From: Sphagnum compactum
Taxonomy: Eukaryota > Bryophyta > Sphagnopsida > Sphagnales
NCBI GenBank assembly: GCA_965153455.1
Contig: OZ234497.1
Coordinates: forward strand, 18,221,872-18,285,871
DNA: 64,000 bases
Direction of reading: 5' to 3'
Part shown: piece after piece, positions 22,440 through 34,400 of the stretch
Layout: each line of letters opens with the position of its first letter
Numbering within the stretch: the first letter of the stretch is position 1
Position numbers and translations under genes: made by a program
The notes under the pieces: model-generated
What the model was told of the DNA's origin: nothing
What the model saw: only the letters and a program-made list of their open reading frames with translations
The model's database searches: none

Positions 22440-25400
22440 ATGGCGTCGAGGTCGTATAGTAACTTGTTGGAGCTCGTCGAGGGTTCGAGTCTGGGCGACG
22501 ACACAAATGCGGCGGCGGCGGTGGGGAGTTTGCCAAGCACAGGAGGAGGAGGCATGCGGAGAATGGGGGGACGAGGAGGCGGCGGGGTTGCGGCAGGTGG
22601 AGGGTTGCCGAGAGCGGCGACGGTAACGGGGATCTGCAGTGAGAGCAGGGACGATGACGGAAGCAGGTCACGAGGGGATGAGAGTGTGAGCACGGAAGCG
22701 TCAGTGCTGTCGGAAGGCAATCGGATGCTCATCGTTGCACATATGTTGCCGTTGAATGCGGCGCCAGGTCCCGACGGAAGGAGCTGGAGTTTTGAGTGGG
22801 ATCGGGATTCGCTTCTGTGGCAGCTGAAAGATGGGCTTCCTGAGGAGATGGAGGTGATCTACATCGGGTGCTTGAAGGTGGAAGTCGACGGCAGCGACCA
22901 GGACGAAGTCGCCGCTACTTTGCTGGAGAATTTCAACTGTGTTCCTGCTTTCTTGCCCACGGATCTCAGGAACAGATTCTACCATGGCTTCTGTAAGCAA
23001 ATGCTGTGGCCTTTGTTTCATTACCTCTTGCCGCTCAGTGCTGCCCATGGTGGTCGCTTCAACAGATCCTACTGGCAGGCGTATGTCTCAGTGAACAAGG
23101 TAAGGTACCACAACAATGCTGCTGCCATTGCCATCGTCGAGAGAGAGAGAGAATTGTGGATGTGGGTGTTTTTGTCCTGGTGCAAAGTGCTGCAGCATTT
23201 ATGAAGAAGCAAACAGAACTTTTTTGGCATCTTGGGTGGTTTGCAAGTCTTGGTAAACTCAAAAGCTTACAATGAGTTTTGCTGCATTGGGAAGCAAAAC
23301 AGAAGTTCTCCAAGTTTTGCTAAACTCAAAGCTGACAATGGGTTTTGCTGCATTGGCAAGCAAACAGAACTTGTTTGGCATCTTGGGTGGTTTGCAAGTC
23401 TTTGCTAAACTCAAAAGCGTATAATGTGTTTTGCTGCATTGGGGCATGGATGGCAGGTATTTGCTGACAAGGTAATGGAGGTGATCAGCCCAGATGATGA
23501 CTATGTGTGGGTGCATGACTACCATCTCATGGTGCTACCCACTTTCCTGCGCAAGCGATTCAATAAGGTGAAGCTTGGCTACTTTCTCCACAGTCCCTTT
23601 CCGTCATCTGAGATCTATCGCACGCTGCCAGTGCGGGATGAGATCCTGCGGGCGCTGTTGAATGCAGATCTCATTGGTTTCCACACCTTTGATTATGCAC
23701 GACATTTCTTGTCATGTTGTAGTCGGATGTTGGGTTTGGAGTATGAGTCCAAGAGGGGTAACATTGGGTTGGAGTACTATGGCCGCACTGTCGGCATCAA
23801 GATCATGCCTGTGGGTATACACATGGGTCAGTTCAATGCGGGTTTGGGTCTGGCTGACACCAAGTGGCGAATTGGTGAGCTCAAGGAACAGTTCAAGGGG
23901 AAGACAGTGTTTCTTGGTGTCGATGACATGGACATTTTCAAGGGCATTGGTCTCAAGTTCCTGGCTCTAGAAGAGATGCTGAAGCAGCATCCACAATGGA
24001 AAGGCAAGGTGGTTTTGGTGCAAATTGCAAATCCTGCCAGAGGAAGAGGCAGAGATATTGAGGAGGCGCAAGCTGAGGCACATTCCATAGCTGACAGAAT
24101 CAATAGAGAGATGGGAAATGAGACATACCAGCCAGTGGTGCTGCTAGAGAGGCACGTGCCTCTGTATGAGAGGATTGCCTTCTACACCATAGCTGAGTGT
24201 TGTGTGGTGACAGCAGTCCGTGATGGCATGAATCTCATTCCTTATGAGTACATTGTGTGTAGGGAGGGTGGTTGTCAACTAGATGCCACTGCAGTCAAAA
24301 AGAGCATGTTGATAGTGTCAGAGTTCATTGGTTGTTCTCCATCTTTGAGTGGGGCAATAAGAGTGAATCCCTGGAACATTGAGATGGTGGCAGATGCCAT
24401 GAATAATGCCATCACCCTGAAGGAGCCAGAGCAGCATCTGCGACATGAGAAGCATTACAAGTATGTAAGCACCCATGATGTTGCCTACTGGTCAAAGAGC
24501 TTCATGCTCGACTTAGAGCGAACTTGCCGGGACCATACCCGGCGCCGTTGCTATGGTATTGGCTTTGGACTGGGCTTCCGTGTGGTTGCCTTGGACCCTA
24601 GCTTTAAGAAACTTCGAACTGAACTTATTGTAGGGGCGTACAAGAAGAGCAACAGCCGAGCTATCCTGTTAGATTACGATGGCACTATGATGCCTGCATC
24701 ACACAAGGAGAGTCCCAGCTCTGAAGTTCTTTCTCTCCTGAACACACTCTGTAGTGATGATAAGAATGTGGTTTTTATCATAAGTGGACGGCCCCGCAGC
24801 AAACTAGCTGAGTGGTTCCTCCCATGTGAAAAGCTAGGACTTGCAGCTGAACATGGCTTCTTCTACAGGTGTGGACACAGCTCTCCATCTTCACTTTGCA
24901 GAAATGTTTTCTTAATAATCTTGCAGCTCGATTTGTAGAACCCAGTGTGAGACCAATGGGCAAATGAAAATGACCTGATATCTCTAGTTTGAGCTATGCG
25001 ATTCTGCAGGTGGCAAAGGGATTCGGACTGGGCCACATGCAGGTGGCAGAATGCTCCAGAGTGGGACCGTCACAATGCCTTGGAGCGGGACATGCCAGTC
25101 ATGAGCTTTGAATGGAAACAGGTGGCAGAACCAGTGATGCTGCTCTATACAGAGAGCACAGATGGTTCCTACATCGAGTACAAGGAAAGTGCCTTGGTAT
25201 GGCACCACCAGTATGCTGATCCTGATTTTGGGTCATGGCAGGCCAAAGAAATGCAAGATCACCTGGAGAGTGTTCTGGCCAATGAGCCTGTTACTGTGAA
25301 GAGTGGTGCACAGATTGTTGAAGTGACACCTCAGGTACAGTCTCTGCCCATGGATATAGTCTGAGCCCCACAGTGTTGTGCTACAGTTGTTTGAATTTTT

Positions 25401-25841
25401 GACTTGAAAAGATTTTTTATTACCAGGGATTCTCTTTCTGGTTGATGAGAACATTCCTAACGGACTTGTGCAGTTCTTTTGCAATTGAGGAATTTCTGAT
25501 GTCTCTTCATAATGTGGCAGGGAGTTAGCAAAGGGGTGGTTGTGGAGAAGCTACTTCTCATGATGGAGAGAGAGCATGGGTCATTGCCAGACTTTGTCCT
25601 GTGTGTGGGAGATGATCGGTCCGATGAAGATATGTTTGAGAGCATTGAGGTGCTGATGAATGATGCCCCTAGTGCTGAGGTGTTTGCTTGTACAGTGGGC
25701 CAAAAGCCAAGCAAGGCCAAGTACTATTTGGATGACACTGTGGAAGTAACCAAAATGCTGCAAGGCTTGGCATCGGCATCTGATCCTTCAACTGCCATTT
25801 CCTTCTCGCAATTCCCAGATTTAGCGTCGCTTCACATATAG
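22440..25841 (+). CDS. TPS (class II): Class II trehalose-6-phosphate synthase/phosphatase-like protein
   Basis: Four coding exons: 22,440-23,099, 23,457-24,868, 25,010-25,334 and 25,521-25,841. All three introns are GT-AG and the frame is kept throughout, giving about 905 aa. The start ATG opens the class II hallmark 'MASRSYSNLLELVEG'. The N-terminal glucosyltransferase-like domain includes HDYHL at about residues 240-244 and 'RDGMNLIPYEYI'. The C-terminal HAD phosphatase domain has DYDGT (D626, D628), SGRP (S663) and GDDRSDED (about 829-836). In plants class II proteins generally lack measurable synthase activity and act as regulators of trehalose-6-phosphate signalling. The usual length is about 850-870 aa; the excess is a Gly/Ala-rich insert at about residues 20-75. 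Retention of SGR in the HAD motif is closer to active phosphatases than the SAR seen in many seed-plant class II copies. Identity is secure; activity is inference. Confidence 0.95.
23209..23444 (+). repeat. Three-copy tandem repeat in TPS intron 1
   Basis: Copies at 23,209-23,293 (85 bp), 23,294-23,359 (66 bp, internally deleted) and 23,360-23,444 (85 bp) fill most of the 357-bp first intron. Each runs from 'gcaaacagaact' or a variant to 'tttgctgcattgg'. The last copy ends about 12 bp before the acceptor AG. Confidence 0.9.
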
Positions 25842-27499
25842 GTAGTTGCACTCCCACATTGTAAATAGGTCTTTTTGATGCCAATTTCGTGATCACAAGC
25901 TGGAATCACAAGATTTACATCGCATCATAGGTTTGGGTCAGGAAGGATAACCCTTGATCAGCACAGCAGGCCCACAACAGGCTAGTTAATTGAATGAGGT
26001 TTTGACTCAGTAGTGTTGGAGATCACGATTTTGGCTAATCATCCTTGAATGGGTGGCTGCCATTTTCACAGTGATTGGATTTTGTGTAGTTAGAAGATAA
26101 GATTGGAGAGACAGGCTTGCTTTTTTGGGCCTTTTTTTTTTGGTTTGCCACTTGAGATAGCTTAGCATTGTAAACAATGAAATTACTTTGTATATTTGCA
26201 AGCTTAATTGGAGAATATTTTGACAGAGATTGCTGGTCAGTTTGGTGTTGGAAATGAACTCTAAATCCTACAGTTGATTCTGCCTGCCTATTACTTGGGA
26301 AGCATTGGACAGGGATTTGGTTTTGCCATGCTGCTCTCCAGGAGCCAACCATACAAAGTTTGTTTGATTGCAATATTTTGGCTGCAGGTGCTCTGTTGCA
26401 AGCTGCAGAGGAAGATATTGGGATCAGATTAATGATCTTACATGCACTTTTTTTTTGATTTCGCATTTTGAACAAGCAAACAATTCTCAGTGCCACCATT
26501 CGTTTTCAGGTAATGAGCTTTGCCTTCACAGCTGGTTTTAATGGCCATGGTTTGTGTTGTTGATGACAGTCATGCATCCAGGGGTTAACACCACCTTGGC
26601 TGGAATTTTTGTGGCAGGAAAGTGGGAACATTGTACTTCAATCTTGGAGCTGAAAACATGTGTTTGCATATGGGCGATGCAGGGTGTAACCTAGTATGAC
26701 CTCGACAATAGATAGACTGCTTGCCAAAGTCAAATTGGTTGGCAAAAGGCAGAAGTACTCATTTGGGTTTGGTTTCTGGTTGGTACAAAGTGTGTGATAT
26801 TCCTCTGATTCCTGGCAGGTACTTTACATCCCAAGTCGGCAGTCAGTGTATGTATACTGATTGAAACTGTTTGTGCATTGGGGACAATTTGAAAGCGTTG
26901 ACGCATTGATCTCATCACTTCCTGTGTAACATCTCATGGCAACACTACAGAAGCAGCAGCCTGACATTCCGATACTTTCTCTCCTTTTTTATGAAGTTGT
27001 GTCTAGGCTTGGCTCTGCTGTTTGTGGCATGCAGCAAGTCCACTCTGGATGATGACACGACCTCCTCTACTTTCAGACAGAGTCAACATTTGGAGTTTAC
27101 AAGATGCGTGCTGTGTTTGTTGGGCTTCTTTGTTGCAAAACATTGGAGGGGGGTGATGCACACATACGCTCTGGTCATACTAGAGACTTCTTCAATCATC
27201 CCTTGATGGTTTATACCATAGTGACTTGCTTGCTGAAAATTGTGTGAATGTAGGTTTTTCCCCAGTGGAAGTAGCATGTGGACTAATCTTTGAACACATC
27301 CCGTTGCAAATGAATGAGAGAGAGATCATGCATGTGAGCTGATCATGGAATCAGCGCCCTCAGCAGTCATCTGTTGTTTTTTTTGAGGTTCAAAAACCAA
27401 GTTTGTTGTTGGGAAGTGACTTTGGAGTTGGTCCAGGTAATGCTTTTTGCATGGTCTGACTTGGTAAACTAAAGCAAATGGACCTCTAGACCTCCAGAC
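25842..27499. other. TPS 3' UTR and downstream intergenic DNA
   Basis: The first few hundred bases are probably TPS 3' UTR. No poly(A) site can be fixed. No other gene is recognised. Open frames on the minus strand here lack domains and splice context. Confidence 0.5.
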
Positions 27500-28345
27500 C
27501 CAAACAAGAGGCTCTGCCCCTTATGGCAAGTTCAAACCAGCAACAGTGGTTTTTTTTGGGGGGTGCATTTCAACTCTTGTCTCAATAATAAAACAACCCA
27601 GTGCCACCCATAGAAATTTTTTTCTGGAAAAAAATGGGCCAAAATTGCCATATGTCAGTGGAAAAATATTTTGAAATCTTCATATTTAGACAACAGGTTC
27701 CAGCTCTGACCTGTAGAAATTTTTTGCTAATTCCTGTAGCCAATTCTGGCTATTTCATCTTGTGGATGTTTGCCATTATGGCTACATCAAAAAATTCTGA
27801 AATCTCCATATTTAGAGTTCCAGCTGTGACTCATAGCCAATTTTGGCTAATTCATCTTGTGAATGTTTGCCAGTATGGCTACATCACAAAATTGAGGGAA
27901 AAAGCATCCTATGGAGGAAAAAAAAATCCAAGATTTCCATATTTAGACAGAAGATTCCAGATCTGGGTTGTAGCCAAATTTGGTTAATTCTCCTTGTGGA
28001 TGTTTGCCATTATGGCTACATCAAAAAATTCTGAAATCTCCATATTTAGAGTTCCAGCTATGACTCATAGCCAAATTTGGCTATTTCCTCTTGTGGATGA
28101 TTGCCAGTGTGTACATCACAAAATTGAGGAAAAGCTCTTTAGAGGGAATTTTTTTTCTGAAATCTTCATATTTAGACAATAGGTCCAGCTCTGACTTGTA
28201 ACCAAATTTGGCGTATTCCTTAGCCAAATTTGGCTAATTCATCTTGCGGATGATAGCCAGTGTGGCTACATCGCAAAATTGACAAAAAACCGAATTAAAA
28301 TAGGAAATGCGCCAGCAAGTTCCAAAATAATGACTCACAGTAACT
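27500..28345 (+). repeat. R2 repeat split by an array of R1 units
   Basis: R2 words flank the block: 'ggcaagttcaaaccagcaac' near 27,524 and 'ttaaaataggaaatgc' near 28,294. At 43.3-43.9 kb the same words are directly adjacent. Between them, 27,666-28,290 holds five head-to-tail R1 3' units starting near 27,669, 27,791, 27,930, 28,028 and 28,152. Units two and four are closest to each other (237-bp spacing), giving a dimeric higher-order pattern. Each unit has a 'catatttaga' block, a version of the palindrome TAGCCAAATTTGGCTA and a 'gccattatggctacatc' block. R1 therefore inserted into an R2 copy and then amplified, or arrived already multimeric. Confidence 0.75.
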
Positions 28346-28460
28346 CCTCCTGACCATTTCAGACTACACTGAAATATGATAACATTTTTTTTGGGAGGGG
28401 GGGGGGGGGGGCCAGAGATTGGTTGCTAAAAATCACTTACCAAATATATCAAACAGTTAT
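28346..28460. other. Spacer with G homopolymer
   Basis: Contains a G-rich run near 28,393-28,412. Nothing else is seen. Confidence 0.5.
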
Positions 28461-28672
28461 GGTGCATTCACACTTTGACATTAAGTCAGTGTCAAATGAA
28501 AATCTAGGTGGCATCCTAGGTGGCACCCAATGATAAATGAGTTATAGCTTAATGTTAAGTGAATGTTAACTTACCGAAAAACGTTCATGGTAAGTAGGTG
28601 TAAGTCCTAAATGACTAGCATGGTGTTATGGAACTCAACACTAGAGTACCTAACACCAAGTGTGAATGCCCC
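28461..28672 (+). mobile_element. MITE-like element, copy 1
   Basis: A 212-bp non-coding element with terminal inverted repeats of the type GGTGCATTCACACTT at the left and AAGTGTGAATGCCCC at the right. It is the inverted counterpart of 28,837-29,047. A clear target-site duplication is not visible, so superfamily (PIF/Harbinger-like, hAT-like or other) is left open. Confidence 0.75.
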
Positions 28673-28836
28673 TGTAGAGTCTAGAAGTAAGAAAACAATC
28701 TTACTAAAAAGCAAGGCAAATACTTTGCATGGTTTCCTTGATTAAATGGCTAATAAGAAAATCAACAGCGCAAACTAAGAACATAATTAAACTAGGATAA
28801 ATAAATCCTCACTAATATGGAGCAAACCTGAATTAA
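28673..28836. other. Spacer between opposed MITE-like copies
   Basis: A 164-bp spacer without features. Confidence 0.5.
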
Positions 28837-29047
28837 GGTGCATTCACACTTGGTGTTAGGGACTCTAAGGTTGAGTTCCCTACCACCATGCTAGCCATTT
28901 AGGACTTAAACTTAGTTGCCATGAAATTTTATCGTTAAGCTAACATTCACTTAACAATGAGCTATGGCCCATTTAACATTGAGTGCCATCTAGGATGCCA
29001 CCTAGATTTTCATTTGACACTGACTTAACATCAAGTGTGAATCCACC
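28837..29047 (-). mobile_element. MITE-like element, copy 2 (inverted)
   Basis: A 211-bp element whose reverse complement aligns with 28,461-28,672 along its whole length with moderate divergence. It has the same terminal words, GGTGCATTCACACTT and AAGTGTGAATCCACC. With copy 1 it could form a long imperfect hairpin in a read-through transcript. Confidence 0.75.
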
Positions 29048-31433
29048 ATGAGGAAGAAATCTTTTTTCTTTCTTTTCTTTCTCATTTAGTAGCTAAAAAG
29101 TGTTTAGAATTGGGCTATCTATTAGAATGCAAGAATGACCCCAAAAAAGAAAAAGAAAAAAGAAAAACCTTCAACCACTCAAACATGATCTAACATAGAT
29201 TTATTTTTATTTTATTTTAGATTCTTTCTAAAGGAATTTATGCAAGAAGTTTTGAGTATTTTTAGCTTGTTCAAAACATAATTTAAAGACATAATTCATT
29301 ATGAAATTGATTTGCATAGCAAAAAAATTTGTAGAAACATCCAACTAATTCATTTGCAAGAGTCATAGATTTTAAATGGGAGGTGCGGATCAGATTCCAA
29401 GTTGCCAAATTAGAAGAAAAACTCTGTAAAAAAAAAATCAAGGATTTGCCAAATTGGTTTTATCAGCTAACTCTATTAGGGAGAGATTATCCAAAAGTGT
29501 AGTTTTTTTTTATTCCTTTGGTCCAAATGACTACGGAGGAACAACGTAATTTTCATTTGGTCCCAAAAATTCGACAAATTTTGCTTCTTTAAAAAACCAA
29601 TTCACCAAATGCCTTTTGTTAATATATTCATATTCATTATCCATGTTCAATAAGTTAATTTGTACATGATGATTTTTACTGTTTATTTTTACCCAATTCT
29701 TTTTAATTGGGAAGAAAGGCTGAGTTTACGAAAAAAATCTCATTTATAAACTAATTTCAGAATTTCATAATTTTAATTTCTTGAAATTAGTTCATAAATT
29801 AGTTTATGAAATCTTTTTTTTTTTTGGTGCCTCGGGCTTTTTTTGCAAGTTGATATCATTAAAGGAGTTAAAGGTTTCTTGACTGGTCCACAAATTCAAC
29901 AAAGTCTCACATCCGACTGCCTACTTGATCCGCACATCCAATCACATCAAATCAATTCCACATCGCGTCGTTCAAGTTCAACATGGTGATTTGTTTGGGA
30001 CTTTTACGAGCCCAAAAGTTACTGAGCAAAAAGAGTGAACCAAAAAAAAAGGGTAAGAAGATCGCTCAAGTATGCAAGGTAAAAAGCCTTGACCCTAGGG
30101 TAAATAGTACATATTATCTACACTATACGTACATTTATACACGTACTTATGTATATACGTGTATGTATGTATGCATGTACGGTAGTAGATAGACTGGTCT
30201 AGGTTGAAACTATCATGGGCAGACATAAGATATTCTAAGACGGGTAAAGAGAAACCAGTGTTTCATGCGGCGACACGTCAGAAATATGGCTGCCCGGATA
30301 ATAATGGCTTTCCTAGAAGTTAGAAAGTGGCAGACGACGGGCAGAGAAAACTATGGGCAGGTGATTAATTCTTTTCTACTAAAGTAACCAAAAACCATCG
30401 GTACCGATAGGATCTAGATTTCTTTAATGTTTGAAGGAAGGAATTCGTTGAAAGTGGGATTCGTAAAGATCTGTTCTGATCCTGGGATGTGATAAAAGTC
30501 AATGAGTAAGACAAAAGAAGAAATAGACGAAAAGATGGAAGCGACAGAAAAACTACGACTAAGACGAAGAAAAAGATGAATGAGACAATCGGTAGTACGT
30601 TGCGGGCAGCGGGTAGGGGAATTAAAAAAAACGCTAGGGTTTGTAGCAAGCTCCTTCCTGCCTGCCTGCCTGTTATTCAAGAGGCGCTCACACTCTTTTT
30701 GCAGAAGCGAAGAAGTCGCGCGCATCAGCGCTTCCGGTTTCTGCTCTCTTGCATGGCAACAACGCGCATCCATGGCCGCCGCGATTTGTACTACTTAGCA
30801 AGTGACGCGCTTCTGCATCTATAAGAGAACGGCAGAAAAACCTACCCATCGCCTGTGCTTGCAGAATTTTTTTTTCAGCTCTTCTCGTTGCGTATCTTAG
30901 GAGAACAGGATAGAAGAACGGCGAGACACTGGAGGCCCTTGTTTTCAATTAGTAGCAGGAGAAGCACGACGAGGTGCAGCAGATTTGGATATGTACGACA
31001 GGGAAAGAATTTCGCGGATTGGAAGCTTAAGGTTGGTACGTACAGACAGGAAAGAGCAGGAAGGAAACAAGGCTTTGCGGGAATCTAAAGGTATCGGAAA
31101 TACGAGATGATGGCAGGGGGGGTTTTTGGTAATGTGTTTGTGATCCTATTCCATGGTAGCAAGAAGAACAAAGCAGCAGATGTGATGATGATGCGGTAGT
31201 GTGTTGAGAAAAGAGAGAGGAAAAAAAAAAAGTAAGAAAGGGATGATGGGTGCTGGAGTGATGCTAGCATGTTTTGCTTAAAAGAAGAAGAAGAAGAAGA
31301 AGAAGTTGGGACGGGTTTGATGGTTGGTTGTTGGCAGGCAGACTAGTCGAAGGAGGAGGAGGAGCTCTGGAACTCTTGTAGGGGTTTCCGGACTAGTGGC
31401 GGAAAGGCAGGAAGCTCTCCTGTCCTGTTGCCT
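29048..31433. other. Intergenic DNA and probable upstream region of the PHD gene
   Basis: AT-rich until about 29,980. An alternating TACGTA/TATATACGTGTATGTATG stretch lies at 30,118-30,183. From about 30,600 onward the sequence is richer in G+C and purines, with a GAA run at 31,284-31,308, typical of a plant 5' leader. No other gene is supported. The transcription start is not determinable. Confidence 0.45.
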
Positions 31434-34400
31434 ATGGCGGTGGAGATGATATCAGTGAAGAAATTGACGGAAAGTAGTGGCAAGTATGCGTTTGTGGTGG
31501 AGTGTCGGCCGTTGGATGGGAAACAACAGCAGCAACGGGAGGAGGTGACACGGAGCAGGAAGTTCGAGTGCAGGGGATGGGATGATCTAGAAGCGCAGAG
31601 CAGGACGCTGCGGTTTGTAATGGCGACGGATAGTTTGTCGGCGTTTCGAGAGTTTCTGTTCAACGAGCCGCCCGGTGGTGGACGCGAGGAGGTGGTGGCA
31701 CGAAGCGATGGATCAACGACAGGTGGATCCACGATTGGTCGGACGGAAGGAGGAGGAGGAGGAGCAACAACAATCATGTCGCTGGGAGCATTTCCTGGGA
31801 AGATTGATTCTCAGGAGAGCATCCAAATCAACATCAGATCCTATGTATGTGTGAGGCAGAAGCAGCTCAGTGGTCTCAGATATGCAGTGGCGTTGTGCCG
31901 CTTGGAGAATGGTCGGTTGCGAGCTATGTCATTCCATGAGCAGCAGGGATCGGCTGTGGATGAGGAAGGGTTGAGGACAGGAGCAGAGGATCAAGCGGTT
32001 GATCGCGCGGTGTTGTTTCTGAGGAGCATGGCCTTTGAGAGCTGGCGGAAACATGGGGGTATTGAAGCTCTTCTGCGGGAGCAGCAGCAGCAGCAGCAAC
32101 AGGCAAGTGCAACACTTGGTCGGAAACGAGGAAGGGAACGAGGGTTGAAGCATCCCTGCTCAGTTGTTGAGATGAAGCAAGGGAAAAAGGTGGACTGTCT
32201 GTGTGGCAAGAATCGTCGCGGCCCCATGATAGCTTGTGAGCGCTGTGGAGCATTTGAACATGCTGAATGCTGTGGGTTTCGCAGTGGCAAGCAGGTCATT
32301 ATTCCCACTTCATGTTTCTTCTACCTTCGTCTCCTTCATTGAAAAAAAAAAACTGGGAGAGCAACACCTGCCTGTTTCCGTTCGGATTTCCATTCCTTTG
32401 TCCAGGAATATATGCGTTCTGTTTCTCGAAATTCTGCAGGCTTTTTACATCTGGACTTTTGGTTCTTTGAGGTCTTGTCAATTCCATCAGACAAGGTTGC
32501 TCGCTTGCTCAATTCCTGTGCTGCTAGGAGCAAGCTCCTCCTGTAAAGGAGCCAAAGAGGTGGCTGCTAATGTGCTGGTTCACCGACCACAGAATCCGTC
32601 TTGTTTCCATGGGAAAATATATTTGGATGGCGAGTTGAATGGTCTTCAGATTTTGACAAAGAGTGTTGGGAAGATAGAAAAACAATTCTATAGTTTCCCT
32701 TTTGGGTGTTGTCGGAACAAGCTCATCAGCAAAAGGATGGGGCAGGCACACATGAAACTTTTGCACTGATGATGATTACAGGAAGGCATTGAGCCAGTGA
32801 TGATGATAATGAAGCTTGGAAACTACAAGGAGCTCCTTCTTTGTAAGGAGATGCCTTGGCTGGGTTTGGAAAGAAAGCAGGTAAAGAGGATCTGTAAAGG
32901 TAAGTTGAGATGCTGATAGAAAGATGCAGAAAAGAAAAAAAGAAAGAAAAAGAGTTGAAGCCTAAAGTTTCAGTTTGGTTTCTTATGTTGCAGATGCCAG
33001 CGGATCATGTTTGCTCAGCATGTCACAGAGCGGAGAGGGAGGAGGTTATTGTCATCAGATTGGAGGAACAGGTTAGTCCCAGAAATCTACGACCACAGCT
33101 GTGGTGAGACTCTGAGCGCGGTTTGTTTAACAGGACAATTGCAGGGAACACTCTCTGCAGTAATGGAGTCTAGTGTGCAGAAAGCTTCTGCAGGAAAACA
33201 CCAATTTGGGGACAGGCACATATATTGAAATGGACAGGGATCAAGGTCTGCTTAGAAGTAGTGGAGGCTTCTCCACAGAAGCAGCCACACATGCATAATT
33301 ACAGCTTCATTATCACAGTTCTTCTTTTGGGAACAAGAAGGAGCTTGATCCAGGACATCTGGTGTTTTTCCTGTTTGGTTTGCCCAATAGAAACAGTTGT
33401 GGAAAGAGGGTTTGTGGGATCAAATTGGTGGATTCATGGTTGTATGGACACCTTGCCTCTTTCTCAGATTCCTGAGAGCCAAAGCTGATTGTAGCTGGAA
33501 CTGTCACAGCATCAATACAGTAGTGAGGGTTGCAGTTACAGGTGCCCTGTTGTGCCAGCTGCTTGACTTCGAGTTCAAAGGAGAGAACCTTGCATAGAGA
33601 CATGTTAAGATGAAAACCGACAGCCAGAAGGTAATGGCCTCCAGATGCAGTCACTGGCTGGCTATTATCGGATGATGGCAAGAAGCTCCTTAGCTGCTAT
33701 GGTAGATGTTAAATTCGACCATGGAAAATTGGCAACCTTGTGTGTATCATGGACTCATGTATTTTGCACTCTGGCAGGAAAATCTTTGGAGTGTGCAGCT
33801 AGACAATCTTTGGACCGATGAGAAGGTCAAAGAGAAGGAAGGCAGTGAGCCTGTCTGTTGCATTTGTGGATGTGAAGATAATGAAGATCTTGAAGCCCTG
33901 GTACTTGCAACTTGCCCTGGCTTGATGGAAACCTGGAAGATTGCATGCTAATTGTCTTTGCCAAGCATGCCATGATTCTGGCCTATACCTCTTCTGATGC
34001 TGGTGGTTGTAACTGCACTGTCAGAATGTAGACAGGAGCCTATTCTAGTTGTATATATGTGCTGCAGTGTGCAAGCTTGATTTGGATGTTGTTCTGTGCT
34101 GCTGATTGTGGATCATTCCAGCTGAATCACACATTTCATCTTGGCACTGAAGGTATAGCTTGTTTGGGTTCATATGGACAGAGTCAACCTTGTTTGTGCA
34201 ACGGGCCATCTGCTGCTCATCCAAGCTGTGTGACAGCTGCAATAAGCGAAGCATCACAAAGGGGGCATCCTATGCAGGGTTCAGAATTGGCCGTTTGCCA
34301 TATTTGTGGTGGTGCCAGTGGAAGTGTAACTGGGGCTACCTTAGGGTCAAAGGACATGGCATTGTTGAACAACAATCCTAGGAGTTCAAGACGGATGACC

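Noticed and set aside
22024-22732. Long minus-strand open frames opposite the TPS leader and exon 1
   Set aside because: Low-complexity Pro/His/Gln products mirrored from GC-rich plus-strand coding sequence and triplet runs.
31284-31308. GAA run as part of the coding region
   Set aside because: It lies upstream of the first in-frame ATG at 31,434 and fits a purine-rich 5' leader.
33225-33681. Overlapping open frames on both strands in the PHD gene intron region
   Set aside because: No Cys-rich or conserved content and no fitting splice sites; treated as intron.
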